Source: Sipunculus nudus
Taxonomy: Eukaryota; Annelida; Sipuncula; Golfingiida; Sipunculidae
Direction: 5' to 3'
Length of the DNA stretch: 64,000 nt
Assembly (NCBI GenBank): GCA_026874595.1
Contig: CM049307.1
Coordinates: forward strand, 44,526,362 to 44,590,361
Position numbers and translations under genes: made by a program. This document shows, in pieces, positions 49,901 through 57,059 of this stretch. How positions within the stretch are numbered: the first letter of the stretch is position 1; each line of letters begins with the position of its first letter. The notes under the pieces are model-generated. The model was given only the letters and a program-made list of their open reading frames with translations, made no database searches and was not told the DNA's origin.

Positions 49901-52900
49901 AGAGGGAAGGGGGCTTAAGAGCGGAATGACACGTTTTTTACTACGTCCAAATCCTCGAATTATAGTGGGATACAGGAATCTAACGAAGACACAAAAATCA
50001 AATTCCTTACCCTAAAGAGAGCAAGACGTTGTTATATTGAAAATATATGTATATATTTACATATACCCCTTTACTGTAACCATTATATATAAGTCACGAG
50101 AGGGCAAGCCTCTTGGCTATATAACATACAAAATGATCAGTTTGTTATTGATTGTAGAAAACACTTATAACCACAAAGGCCCCGATTGATGCGATATAAC
50201 AACCACGGTCCCAACGATGGATTTAGGTAGTCGCTAGTGGTGTAGGAGTCCGGAAGACCCTGAGTAAACCACAGACCTTGTAATCTTTATAGCAAGTAGA
50301 AATTCGATTCAAGTATTATTTTATGATCAAATGTCTGAATAAACCTTTATGAAGTCTGAGAAATCTCCCTTTGCATACTTTTGCACCATTCGATTAAACA
50401 ACACACTCAGTTACCAGTCATAAATATTCATAAGTCTGTTTCAATATCTACTTTTGTAGCGGTCCACCCCTAACGGGTTCAAGGTATAAGCTTTTAAAAA
50501 GATGTACAGCCGGGCGGTATTCATTCTGAAGATCTTTGTGGTTATGGATTTGATTGAGATGTAATTTGTTAGGTTGACATAAGTTAGTTTGCGAGGACTC
50601 TAGGAATTGAATAAACAAATCCGGTTCAATATTTAGTCCTACAGTGTCTTAAAGATCCAGGAAAAGCCTTGAAACTATCAATGACGGAAGACAAACTGGA
50701 AATCTCAGCAGAAGCCCATTGCTGTGGAACTTTCTAATTTCAAACACCGGGAATGTGGGAACTGTAAACCGACTTGAATCATCGGAACAAGCAGTTTGTC
50801 ACAGGTGAACTGTGACCGAACACCATGAATGTTGTTTTAAATTTTCCGATCTGACATAAGCGCATTACTTTGGGATAGATTAAACAAGAATTGACGGGAT
50901 GTCTTCAGTTTAGCCCCATAACTTAAAATACCGATTTCTGATGCCCCAACACCCGAGTCTCTTTGATTTTCAGTGGGGACCATTTCCTAGCGCCATTCCG
51001 GCACTCTGACATTAGAGAGTATATACGATCAGCGCACTGTCTGTCAGAGTGCCGTTACATCTTTCAGGAAGGAACGTACTATAAAAGGCGCTACATGTGA
51101 GACTGTGAGGATGCAAATATATTCGTCATTTCTAACAACGCCTCGTGGCCTTCAGGTACACTGTAAATCGACACCTGACCAGACTTATCATTAGCTTTTT
51201 TTAGTATACTTACTAACAATGCCAAATTATCTCATTAAATATGTAAGATACAAAAATTTCAAAGCAGGAATCGATTCTACAGGAAAAACTACCCTAGGAT
51301 CATTAGAAGAGTGTGGTGCTTAAGATTATCGAATTGTTATGGTTTTGGCCCCATCTATATATGTATTCTTTATAATAATAATAATAATAATAATCCTCAT
51401 CATCATAATTAATATTATTATTATTTATAATAATTTCTAATTCTTCTTTAAGGAAATTCCCTCAAATACCTCCCATATATAAATACAGTAGAACGCCTGC
51501 AAACGGCCACGCCTCAATAAAGGTCAATACGTCTATAACGGTCAGATTTTCCGGTCCCGAATTTTCGACCGTTATATTTCATAATCATTTTGTTGTCAAT
51601 TACGGTCATTAGTTTGAGGCTGAGTTGGTAAGGCATATGTTCCAACCTGCGTGCATGTTTGGGAATCAGTCGTGTGAGCCGGAACTTAATCAGAGTGTTT
51701 GTCATTTAATAAAAGAATGACAACCAGCGGGTCCCGATGATAATGTCATCAGAAAAAACGTTAAACTGTGCATCTTTAAACTTTCTTTAATATCCTTGTG
51801 ATTTTCCTTAAAAATCCTGGGATCCAGATAGCGATTCGGACCACCCCCAGGAACTATAGGTCACGTTAACCTTCTTTTAATTTTCAAGATAACAACTCTG
51901 GGCCAATTAGCATTTATAGTTTAAACGCCCTGGGCCTTGAGGTTATACGACGTGTGCCCTGTTATTAAAAGGTAAAGGTTTCTCGGGCTTTTGCTCAATA
52001 TCTTCGAGAATATAAGTCACAGTCAACTTCTTTTCAGTTTTCACAGATAACCTGTCAGCATATGAAGTTCCGCAGTAGCGGTGGACAAAAATGGTAAAGT
52101 TATACAGGTGCTGCCACTAGTTTCATGAACTAATACAACTAATCATGAACAATGAACATATAACGTTTTAGCACATTAGATAAGACCTGAGAAACCGATA
52201 CGTTTGTTGTCATATGAGGTCTCAAAATAGAGGAACACCATTTGTGAAACTACAGGTGGCTCAACCATGCAGTCTTCAGGAACTGATGCAACTGTCCATG
52301 AACAATATGCATGGTAAAAACCATGGCAGTAAGTGCATTACAATGTAGTTATTTAGATACTGGATCTTTTGCATTAACTTTTTAAAATTATTCTGGGAGA
52401 CACAAACAGGCCCCAAAGTTCGGAGAATATAAGTCACAATGACCTAATTTCTGGGGTCCGGAAAAGTTTCAAGGAACTCCGTGAATATTAAGGTAGAAGA
52501 TTCTAGTCCAACAATTACGATTTGTGCCGTATTCACGGACGGACAGGCGGACAGACGTAAGACAGACAAAGATTGATCGCCATAGCTCAGATTACTTTCA
52601 GTCAGTTGTTGTTCTAGCAAGTGTTCGAAAGCTGAAAAGTCCAAACTGGCGCCGGTATCATCAGACAGCTGTAGCATATAGTACTAATAACTGGATATTG
52701 TAGTAACATATTTAAAATGCATCCGGTGACCTGATTTTAGGGTGCTGTTATGAAACAATTGCAACTTTTTTGTCACATCTCCTGGATCGCACTTGTAACC
52801 ATTCCTATGCCGATTCCATGTGCATGAGGAACGCGTTAGTACGTGTACATGAAATCAGTTTATTCAAAAGGGATGGATCCAGAATTTGCCCCCTAAACAA

Positions 52901-54330
52901 GGGGGTTGACACAGACCAAAGAATATTAAAACCAATAAATCAGGTGTATTGCTACTTACTATAGTTTCAAACTAGGTTAAACCCTGGATACCCTACACTC
53001 ATTGGTCAGAACAATTTTGGCTATATGCCAGCTCCCTATAGGTTATACGTAAGGAACTCAGCAAATGAAAGCAATAGTGAAGGAATAGTCATAGAATTAC
53101 GTTTCCGCTGTGCACATGTACAAAGTAAAATGACTGAATCCTGGCATCAATATTTGTTATAAGGGCCGTAACAATGCATTGAATAATCGATGCATTGAAT
53201 CGAAGCCATTAATCGGTAATCGAATCGGGCATGACAATGGATTAATTTCAATTATTGCATTTCTTTCATTTTCATACCTTTTTGTTTCTAGCTCTTACCT
53301 AGGAACAGTTAAACAGCATACATGATGAAGTAGCACAGTTATTTTACAGAGAAAGTCATCTTGTATCCTTCATTAGATGATAGCACAATAATGGGTGAGA
53401 AGATTTAAATATTATTTGGTCTGCATAAATTCTCAGGAATATAATAATCTTAATCTTATAGCATCATATGGGATGAAAACTGTTAGCAGATATAAATCTC
53501 CATAAGAATATTTCGAAGGTATACAATAATCGAATCGAAAGGAAATAAATGATAATCGAATGAAATCGAAGACCCTTAGCAATTACGGGCCTATTTGTTA
53601 TATTATCATACATTTGAATTATAAAGATTTATATCGACATCGGAAACCTTGAATATATAATGAAATATTATACACGGTGAATACTCACGGGGCCGGGATT
53701 AGGCGCGCCGGTACCTTTCGTATAACAGCCAGCATCTTTCCACAGCTGACGCAGACACGCTGCCGAATGGGGACCCATCGTTTCTGGAGGCCCACAAGAA
53801 GCTGTATCGAAAAAGATAATGTAAAACCAAGGTCGAAATATTGAAATTTATCTTAAATGAAAGTGTTTAATATTTTTACAAAATACCGTATGCATTTTCA
53901 TGGTTGGCTCTTAGTGTACTAGGTCTTATTAACCCTTTACTGTTAAGAAAAATTTTGCATTGTTGCCTTCGTATCACCAGGACGGTTTGCATCCATCCCT
54001 GTTCATGTGTGTGTGTGTGTGTGTTTGTTCACAACATGACTCCCGCAATCACGCATGAATGGGATCTCAAGCTATTTTCAGGACACTTCAATCATGGGTC
54101 AATGAATAATCGATTACATTTAGGTGTGGATCCAGCACATGATCCGGATTCAGGAATAAGAGAAAGCTAAGATGGGTTGGGAACCCTCCTACAGCAGGGG
54201 TCCCCCACATGGAGGGGAATTGCAAACCTTAAAATCCACATCTCTAGTTTATTTGTTTAATAAGGATATGCAAGACATCAATCTTTTAAAATATTTTGTG
54301 CATTTCAGGTGAATGTACTTTATACTACCT

Positions 54331-54397
<67 letters not shown>

Positions 54398-55820
54398 TGA
54401 ACCACAATTTCCCTTGACTGATATTCAACAAAATGATCCGCCCCTCTCTTTCAAAAAGATGTTTGCTTTTTCAGAGAAAACAGTACACCTATAATCATAT
54501 ATTCTCACTCCAATGTAATTATTAAATGCATGCAAGTAACAATGAGTTATCTCTTTAGACAAATTGGCCCCAGAATACCGTTTTCGGTCAAAGTGTTGCA
54601 CTCTGCTTCCCCCCCCCCTCCCTTTTTTTTTCCTTGGATGAATTGTCACATTCAGCTCACATATATTGCACATAATTCACCTTCATATTTTAATCAGATG
54701 TTCTGTGCGCCTCTGCTACAAAGGTACTCACCAACCTTTGTCATGTTTAAATTGTTACATTATCCTCCATGTGATACTTCGAACTCACCTTCTTTACCGA
54801 AACACATTTTCATATACTCTTCTCCGCCATCTTTCCTTCCCCTCAGGGCCCGTTTTCGTGTCTTCTTCATGTCAGTTTTGACGTCAACGATGTCCATATT
54901 TCGCCATGTCTCTGTCTTTGGCTGTTCATTAATAATTAAAAAGGATAAGTTTAGCTTCATAAAGAATACTGTTTTGTTTTTAAATAATTACTCATTATTG
55001 GGGTAACAAAAAATAAATGACCGATGACAAATAAATATATTTAACTTTTCTGCTATGTGAGATTGACTCAATTTCTTTAGTCATTATATATGTTTCCATG
55101 GAATATCTAGTTGCCTATTTGAACTGTCAGTATTTAAGTGTCAATTTTAAGTAACTGGTATTCAGTAAATGAATAAAGGTAAATTGTGTATTATGAGCAT
55201 GGTGGTATAACGATAGTCTAGTCTTATCTGATTACCTGAACCCCCCCCCCCCCCCCCCCCAACTAAGCTCTTCCTTTGTGTGAAAAATGTCCTGCTTTAG
55301 TAAAACGGGTTCATTTGGTCAGTAAATGAAAAATGTTGGCCCTCATGACTATGAATGGGGTGCTCTCCCAGTATACAAATCGCCCTGTGTCACAACGGGA
55401 AATTGTCATTTGATTTAGACATATAACGTTGATTCAGATTACCTAAAAATCTGATGGATTGTTCCTTTGGTGCTATCCTGGCCTTCAACAAAATGCCATT
55501 AAAATTCGTTCATTTTTTTTTCTTTGGGTTAAGTTGCCAACAGGCAAAATTACAAACCAGTTGAAACATAATCCTTCCTGGCTGAAAAATAATTAAACGG
55601 TTCTTATTAGAAGTTACAAAGATACACAAACAAGTAGACTTTTTTACTGTAGTAATTGTCATACTTGAAGTTTAATCGGACAATGATGCAAAGGTTTGGA
55701 ATTAAGAATTGTAAATTATTACCCCTGTAGGTGGCGCTCCTGACCCTGCCAACAGACACCCTGCATACTGCCATTTATTGATCAGGCATGCGTCGCTATG
55801 AGGAGGCGTCGAACACTTCT
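26103..55820 (-). CDS. Multi-exon S1A serine-protease homologue, catalytically dead, with N-terminal Cys/Trp modules
   Basis: Nine exons on the minus strand, all with AG/GT borders, 55820 down to 26103. The last six join in phase (1-0, 0-2, 2-2, 2-1, 1-0, 0-stop) to give a protease-like domain of about 255 residues. It reads CGISN...FLSGGTTA (activation site lacks R/IVGG), GRWPWM, LTTASC where catalytic His57 should be, HDLVLLEM keeping Asp102, ICAEP...TTCD, and GDFGAP where GDSGGP is expected (Ser195 to Phe). Cysteines of five standard disulfides remain, so a folded, secreted pseudoprotease is plausible. The first three exons encode repeated Cys/Trp modules. Problems: an in-frame TGA at 30939-30941, one module exon not found between 53689 and 46869, and no start codon or signal peptide found. 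Pseudogene, null allele or base error are all possible. Confidence 0.82.
26277..27189 (-). other. Intron sequence, no other gene seen
   Basis: AT-rich intron of the serine-protease homologue; a 7-bp hairpin (GTAGTCG/CGACTAC, 27060-27078) is the only structure noted. Confidence 0.5.
27190..28220 (+). repeat. Dimeric tandem array (~279 bp) with palindromic GGTGGCGCCACC
   Basis: AGGTGGCGCCACC-type words occur near 27191 (as GGTTGCGCCACC), 27344, 27472, 27623, 27750 and 27899. They alternate between two unit types (~128 and ~150 bp), giving a ~277-279-bp dimer repeated about 2.5 times. Shared words include CGGTCAAACGGTTCCCGAGAT. The 3' end has GGTCAGAGGTCA, a CGGCGG run and a hairpin at 28193-28220 (TATCCGC/GCGGATA). 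An inverted partial copy is at 8621-8910. Non-coding; lies in the last intron of the protease homologue. Confidence 0.82.
28221..29884. other. Intron, no gene; lone 5' head of ~340-bp family at 28418-28455
   Basis: Very AT-rich intron. AAAAACAAGGAACCAATGGG then TCACGGCGCTCAGCT resembles the head of the array at 41.9 kb (GTGACCCAGGGATCATGACG then CTCAGCTGA). Confidence 0.45.
29885..30126 (+). repeat. Interspersed repeat with GGACGGAC...CAGCTATGCTAAAA tail
   Basis: Starts ACAAGAGGC-like and ends GGACGGGCGGACGGACAAAG then GACTTATAGTCAGC, the tail shared with the 17.8-19.0 kb family. Followed directly by (TA)n at 30133-30183. Confidence 0.6.
30133..30183. repeat. (TA)n microsatellite
   Basis: About 25 TA units within an intron. 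Confidence 0.95.
30536..30881 (-). mobile_element. tRNA-derived SINE, copy 2
   Basis: Diverged copy of 24500-24912 in the same orientation: box A TGGGTCTAGGGGTAGAGC (30853-30870), a degraded box B, and shared body words (TGATACACAGCTGTG-like, CATTCCCATTGCT, TTGTATTTTGTATCC as read on plus). It lies in the intron directly beside exon G. Confidence 0.7.
30897..31039 (-). CDS. Exon G: region before Ser195, with an in-frame TGA
   Basis: 143 nt, phase 1 to 0. Acceptor TTTGCAG/GT, donor GAT/GTGAGT. Encodes LRHFDLVESQINKILTDDEC, VSATSKSWIPAG, then TGA (30941-30939), then VICAEPTGGGTTCD. Homology runs straight through the stop, so it is one nonsense change (or a base error) in an otherwise intact exon. 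A SINE begins 14 bp past the donor. Confidence 0.85.
31040..33042 (-). other. Intron, no other gene seen
   Basis: AT-rich intron. A short segment at about 31155-31200 resembles one at 63310-63360 (CACCTGCC-CATCTG), so some repeat is present. Confidence 0.45.
33043..33197 (-). CDS. Exon F: Asp102 region, Asp kept
   Basis: 155 nt, phase 2 to 1. Acceptor CTGATATAG/GC, donor GGAG/GTTAGT. Encodes LKHDLVLLEMAG, TTDIKPICLPDPNGPPYTDC, YYAGYGKRSKNG. The D of HDLVLLEM aligns with Asp102; PICLP and the C-YYAGYG strand are standard S1A landmarks (GWG reads GYG). Confidence 0.9.
33198..36410 (-). other. Intron; (TA)n at 33719-33766 and a degenerate ~160-bp tandem repeat
   Basis: Besides the microsatellite, ATGCAAATCAGGG (34762), ATGCACATTTTGGG (34914) and ATGCAAATTACGG (35082) start loosely similar blocks to about 35250. 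No gene recognised. Confidence 0.4.
36411..36536 (-). CDS. Exon E: central protease-like domain
   Basis: 126 nt, phase 2 to 2. Acceptor TGTTTCAG/AA, donor GGAAC/GTAAGT. Encodes IEDFIGGEYSYAGYPDLSAY then YGQTIKISATHHNPNYVDDG, typical of the region before the Asp102 loop (I-x-HPNY style). Confidence 0.85.
36670..37184 (+). repeat. Interspersed repeat ending GGCGGGGGACA
   Basis: Contains repeated GTGACCTTGAAACATTC- and GACCTAGCCCTTGACAAAAT-type words and a GGATGGATGGACGGGCGG run. It ends CGGCGGGGGACA beside TCCCCTTGGTCCCGGGGCC. Same style as the other 'GACGGAC'-tailed families. Non-coding. Confidence 0.5.
37211..38100 (-). pseudogene. 5'-truncated LINE (RT to C-terminus), decayed
   Basis: Minus strand from 38100: LTDRKQSVKVG and NTGAPQGCVRSPFLF (RT domain B region, 38010-37915). 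Then KYAGDT near 37865, where the catalytic pair has become G-D, then VVNWCKNNHLLLNPSKTKEW (about 37795-37735) and KYLGVVVDERLKWH. The C-terminal end GRRLRSLNPRQTGTPFHLYR stops at 37211. Stops and shifts break the frame. The element has lost its 5' half just before the Tigger insertion zone. Style suggests a CR1/Rex-type clade; not tested. Confidence 0.72.
38158..38231. repeat. (TA)n microsatellite, left flank of Tigger
   Basis: TA array with a short AAATATAAAT interruption, abutting the left terminus of the Tigger element. Confidence 0.95.
38232..40872 (-). mobile_element. Tigger/pogo DNA transposon, nearly full length (2,641 bp)
   Basis: Left end CAGACGTGCCTTGATAATCC; the right end reads inward CAGACGTGCCTTGACAATCC, so the inverted repeats differ at one of 20 positions. 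Both ends sit inside (TA)n, giving the TA target site. It carries a broken transposase on the minus strand. Direct subterminal repeats (CAAGGCTGTCGGTTTGT at both ends, 38288-38304 and 40758-40774), plus an internal second copy of the right terminus at 40684-40708, suggest clustered transposase binding sites. It is a different family from the element at 2528-3542. Confidence 0.92.
38587..40226 (-). pseudogene. Tigger transposase, one frameshift and one stop
   Basis: ATG at 40226 starts MERPAKRKRTEITVAVKKAL (CENP-B/psq HTH start). A one-base deletion near 40130 shifts the frame; the next frame reads NLVKYAEETYSVRIGRSTIS (HTH_Tnp_Tc5 type), GWLWNFKKRRGIS and NFDETGL (first catalytic Asp, about 39685). 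An in-frame TAA at 39588-39586 follows, after which homology resumes at once: SEKWMPVIIHKSKNPRCF, LLVDNAPSH (second Asp, about 39370) and PNTTSEVQPMDAGVIRNFK (third Asp, about 39280). An acidic C-tail ends at 38587. Size (~546 codons) is normal for Tigger. Only two lesions, so a young but dead copy. Confidence 0.92.
40873..40940. repeat. (TA)n microsatellite, right flank of Tigger
   Basis: About 34 TA units directly after the right terminus. Confidence 0.96.
41154..41860 (+). mobile_element. Element with CAGTGGCGGATC terminus (copy 1, right end not found)
   Basis: Starts CAGTGGCGGATCAAAGG, then poly-G and poly-C runs, then a body shared with 45488-46757 (TTTTATCTA, ATGAACAGCT, CGGTGCTCGAACTCACGATC with a box-B-like word on the minus strand, GCCTAAAAATGTCCTCTTTA). 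No coding sequence. Confidence 0.6.
41890..42960 (+). repeat. Second ~330-bp tandem array, with 5' head
   Basis: Head AAAAACAAGTGACCCAGGG and ATCATGACGCTCAGCTGAC, then units at about 41965, 42271 and 42601, each with ATAGCTCAG, GGTAACAGAGACC, TGTTAACAGATGACC, AGGTGGCG and CCATGATCAATATCCATGC. Same family as 17.8-19.0 kb, but the GACGGAC tail is missing and a poly-G run (42981-42992) follows. Confidence 0.8.
43393..43487 (-). CDS. Exon D: His57 region, His replaced by Ser
   Basis: 95 nt, phase 0 to 2. Acceptor TTCCACAG/GT, donor AAT-AT/GTAAGT. Encodes VSFLSDEYFQHECNG, VILGPKWVLTTASC, RN. The active enzyme motif is LTAAHC; here Ser stands at the His57 position while C42 and C58 remain. Confidence 0.9.
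43888..44097 (-). pseudogene. Retropepsin-like (DUF1758/BEL-Pao style) fragment
   Basis: 69 codons: TVLSLVPVNVTPDNGEYFVE, INTLLDSGSTDKCCSENLL, then FVVSNQGN and a stop. LLDSGST with the preceding strand fits the active-site region of retroelement aspartic proteases of the BEL/Pao type. The flap and the second half are missing. It is preceded by TATTATTCCAG, which could act as a splice acceptor, but it fits neither phase of the surrounding exons well, so I treat it as a retroelement scrap in the intron. Confidence 0.5.
44690..44760 (+). repeat. tRNA-like SINE head (weak)
   Basis: GCGCTGGGCTTATGACC followed by GGGTTCGTGTCCC resembles the anticodon-arm and box B parts of a tRNA-derived SINE. 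Box A is poor and no second copy was found. Confidence 0.35.
45488..46757 (+). mobile_element. CAGTGGCGGATCC-ended element (copy 2), 5-bp duplication TTCAC
   Basis: Ends CAGTGGCGGATCC and GGATCCGCCACTG are perfect inverted repeats, flanked by TTCAC on both sides (45483-45487 and 46758-46762). The interior shares a tRNA-like stretch with copy 1 (AACTCACGATCTGTGCTCTGC, minus-strand box-B-like) and holds a nested hAT-type MITE. No transposase. Confidence 0.75.
46261..46657. mobile_element. hAT-type MITE nested in the previous element
   Basis: 397 bp, ends TAGGGCTGAAA and TTTCAGCCCTA, with an exact 8-bp target duplication GTAAATTA (46253-46260 and 46658-46665). The terminal regions are packed with ACTCGAGT/CTCGAG palindromes. 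Confidence 0.9.
46793..46869 (-). CDS. Exon C: start of protease-like domain
   Basis: 77 nt, phase 1 to 0. Acceptor TTACTTCAG/GA, donor ATG/GTAAGT. Encodes CGISNIGNFLSGGTTADQLG then RWPWM. The Cys is the one that ties the propeptide to the domain (C1-C122). The usual R-IVGG cleavage site reads N-FLSGG, so normal zymogen activation is unlikely. Confidence 0.88.
46870..47114 (-). other. Intron with an exon-like fragment
   Basis: Minus strand 47050-46920 reads FCGWQHTGGGLDGTVEPNMQ then TDRVLRIIKG after an AG, loosely like the GWG-T-GG loop of a trypsin-fold domain. No donor and no matching phase, so not called as an exon. Confidence 0.3.
47115..47395 (+). mobile_element. MITE copy related to 63399-63717
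   Basis: Shares TCAGCGCCATC, TTTAGTGAAACACAT, GTATATTCTTATGCCTTT, TGATTAAAGCT and TAAATCGT-CAACGTTT with the 63.4-kb copy, in the same order. The inverted ends are degraded here. Confidence 0.65.
48100..49905. repeat. Region rich in ACGA/TCGT words (unclassified element)
   Basis: 48290-48480 and 49560-49880 are crowded with CACGA, ACGAC and TCGTG words in both orientations (e.g. TTCGTGATCATTCGTGACC against CACGAATGAGCACGAAT). AT-rich sequence and a foldback element lie between. Ends not defined. Confidence 0.35.
49353..49497. repeat. Near-perfect 145-bp palindrome
   Basis: GTTATAGCCCAATGAAATGT at the left is exactly inverted at the right (ending at 49497), and pairing continues with few mismatches for about 60 bp per arm. 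A foldback MITE; it explains the 160-codon minus-strand frame across it. Confidence 0.88.
49906..51364. other. Intron, no gene seen
   Basis: Contains a 12-bp inverted repeat CGGCACTCTGAC/GTCAGAGTGCCG (about 50998-51055) and otherwise nothing recognisable. Confidence 0.45.
51365..51440. repeat. (ATA)n/(TAT)n microsatellite
   Basis: AATAAT and CATCAT trinucleotide runs. Confidence 0.8.
51487..51720. repeat. Possible pogo-type terminus
   Basis: CAGTAGAACGCCTGCAAACG after AATA resembles the CAGTRAAACC ends seen elsewhere in the window. ACGGTC/GACCGT words follow. No opposite end found. Confidence 0.3.
51790..52615 (+). repeat. Diverged copy of the ~340-bp family with GACGGAC tail
   Basis: Contains GAGAATATAAGTCACA twice (about 52007 and 52423), CAGGTGCTGCCACTAG, CCATGAACAATATGCATGG, TTATTCTGGGAG, and the tail GGACGGACAGGCGGACAGAC to CAGATTACTTTCAGTCAG. 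Confidence 0.65.
53161..53593. mobile_element. hAT-type MITE, 8-bp duplication TTTGTTAT
   Basis: 433 bp. Left AAGGGCCGTAAC, right (inverted) TAGGCCCGTAAT; exact duplication TTTGTTAT at 53153-53160 and 53594-53601. Terminal regions are full of TCGAT/AATCGAATCG words. Lies in the intron next to exon B. Confidence 0.88.
53689..53801 (-). CDS. Exon B: second module (Cys/Trp half)
   Basis: 113 nt, phase 1 to phase 0. Acceptor GATACAG/CT, donor CCC/GTGAGT. Encodes SCGPPETMGPHSAACLRQLW then KDAGCYTKGTGAPNPGP, clearly paralogous to exon A. By analogy a second-half exon (phase 0 to 1) should follow before the protease domain; I could not find it in 46870-53688, which is full of repeats. Confidence 0.72.
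54333..54391. repeat. (TA)n microsatellite
   Basis: About 29 TA units in the intron between exons B and A'. Confidence 0.96.
54789..54921 (-). CDS. Exon A': module second half
   Basis: 133 nt, phase 0 to phase 1. Acceptor AATGAACAG/CC and strong donor AAG/GTGAGT. Encodes PKTETWRNMDIVDVKTDMKK and ends EEYMKMCFGKE. It links exon A to exon B exactly in frame (junction codon GCT, Ala). Each complete module thus has four cysteines, enough for two disulfides. The function of the module is unknown to me. Confidence 0.68.
54922..55722 (-). other. Intron, no other gene; poly-C run near 55241-55260
   Basis: AT-rich with a C run. A stretch at 55440-55510 resembles 47380-47470 (CATTAAAATT, TGGATTGCTCCTTTGG-like), so it is partly repeat. 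Confidence 0.45.
55723..55820 (-). CDS. Exon A: first visible module (Cys/Trp half)
   Basis: 98 nt, entered in phase 1, leaving in phase 0. Acceptor TTTATAG/AG, donor GGG/GTAATA (weak). Encodes KCSTPPHSDACL...WQYAGC...GSGAPPTG, matching the pattern C-PP-(n)-ACL-x3-W-x2-AGC-x4-G-GAP of the exon at 53689-53801. The upstream exon must not end in T, since T plus AG would make a stop; it was not found. Confidence 0.62.
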
Positions 55821-56599
55821 CTATAAAGTAAGAAACCAACAATAGGATCATTTCAGGTTGATTTCTGTGTTTATCTATTTAACATATAGATAACATTTTA
55901 GAAACAATAAAGATATAATTCAACAATACAGAAATAATTCAAAAGTGATAAAAGTAATTTTGTCCCCCATTCTACCCTTGTCATACGGTCTCATGCCCAT
56001 AATTACACTCGGTACCCCTGCGCTGATATAACTATAGTGTCAGCTGTACTGGGTAAAATCTTTACAAAAAACATGGTTTTTCAAATGTACTTCCGCAGAC
56101 TATTCAAACTCGTCCAAAGTTGGTATGCATTATACATCTTCCCGCAATCGGATCCTCTTAGGTGTTTATAAAATGGGAGTTTTCATCAGGGTGGTCAAGA
56201 GGGCCGCGGTGTCTTCACAGTTATGCTCCCGGCATTTTGAATGCGAATATTAGCCTGAACTCTCAGAACTTTATTCACGCAGTCACCTAAACTGGAAAAG
56301 GAGGCCGATCCAATAATTCAAGCAGGGCCTGCTTAAAGCATGGGCACAGGGGGGGGGGGGGGGGAGGGGGATATGGGGAGCTTGCTCAGGGGCACAAATG
56401 TGAACAAATAATAAATAATTATGTTTTGAGAGATTACTCGCGTCTTGAGCAAACATTAAATAGTTCATATCATAATGATCTAGATTATGACGCGAGGCAG
56501 CTTCTTGGATATCTGCACCATCATTTATGTATGACCGAAATTCCTGTCTGTTATTTGAGGTCCTCACACGATGTTAATATAGATGGCTTATGAGTGCAC
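55821..56599. other. No gene seen; poly-G run near 56350
   Basis: The region where further upstream exons were sought; none was found. Confidence 0.4.
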
Positions 56600-56908
56600 T
56601 TCTAATGGCGTTGTGAAAACGTCGCCAAGACGCCGTTGGGTCACCATTTTTCGGCGTTACGGTAACGTTGTCAGGTTGTTGTGGGAACAATAAACATTTT
56701 TAATGTTAACAAAACGTTCTGATAACATTTTAAACGTTTTTGCAAGGTTGAATAAACGTTGTTGCAACGTTTGTTGTGAAAAAAACGTTATTATTACTAC
56801 AAGAAAACTTTCCTGATTCACGTTGTTTTGCTGTTAAAGGAAAAACGTTATCCCAACTAAAACACGACGGTTAGTACAACGTTGATGTAACTGTTTTTGG
56901 CTAGCTGG
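56600..56908. repeat. AACGTT-saturated element
   Basis: AACGTT occurs about eight times in 310 bp, with AAACGTT and GTTGCAACGTTTGTTG variants, bounded by GTGAAAACGTCGCC and GTAACTGTTTTTGGCTAGC. Non-coding, MITE-like; ends not proven. Confidence 0.55.
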
Positions 56909-57059
56909 GAAGACATGAAATATTACACAACACGTCAGTTTTCAACCTGTTCATATCCCGCTATGTTCCAGATGGTATAATGCTATAGATTAATGGGACA
57001 CAGGCCTAATTAACTATAATTAGATTAAAATCAAATTGTAAAGTAATGCAACAAAGTCA

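Noticed and set aside
52444-52677. 77-codon minus-strand frame (MLQLSDDTGASLDFSAFEHL...)
   Set aside because: Its second half is the antisense of the GACGGAC repeat tail; no support as a gene.
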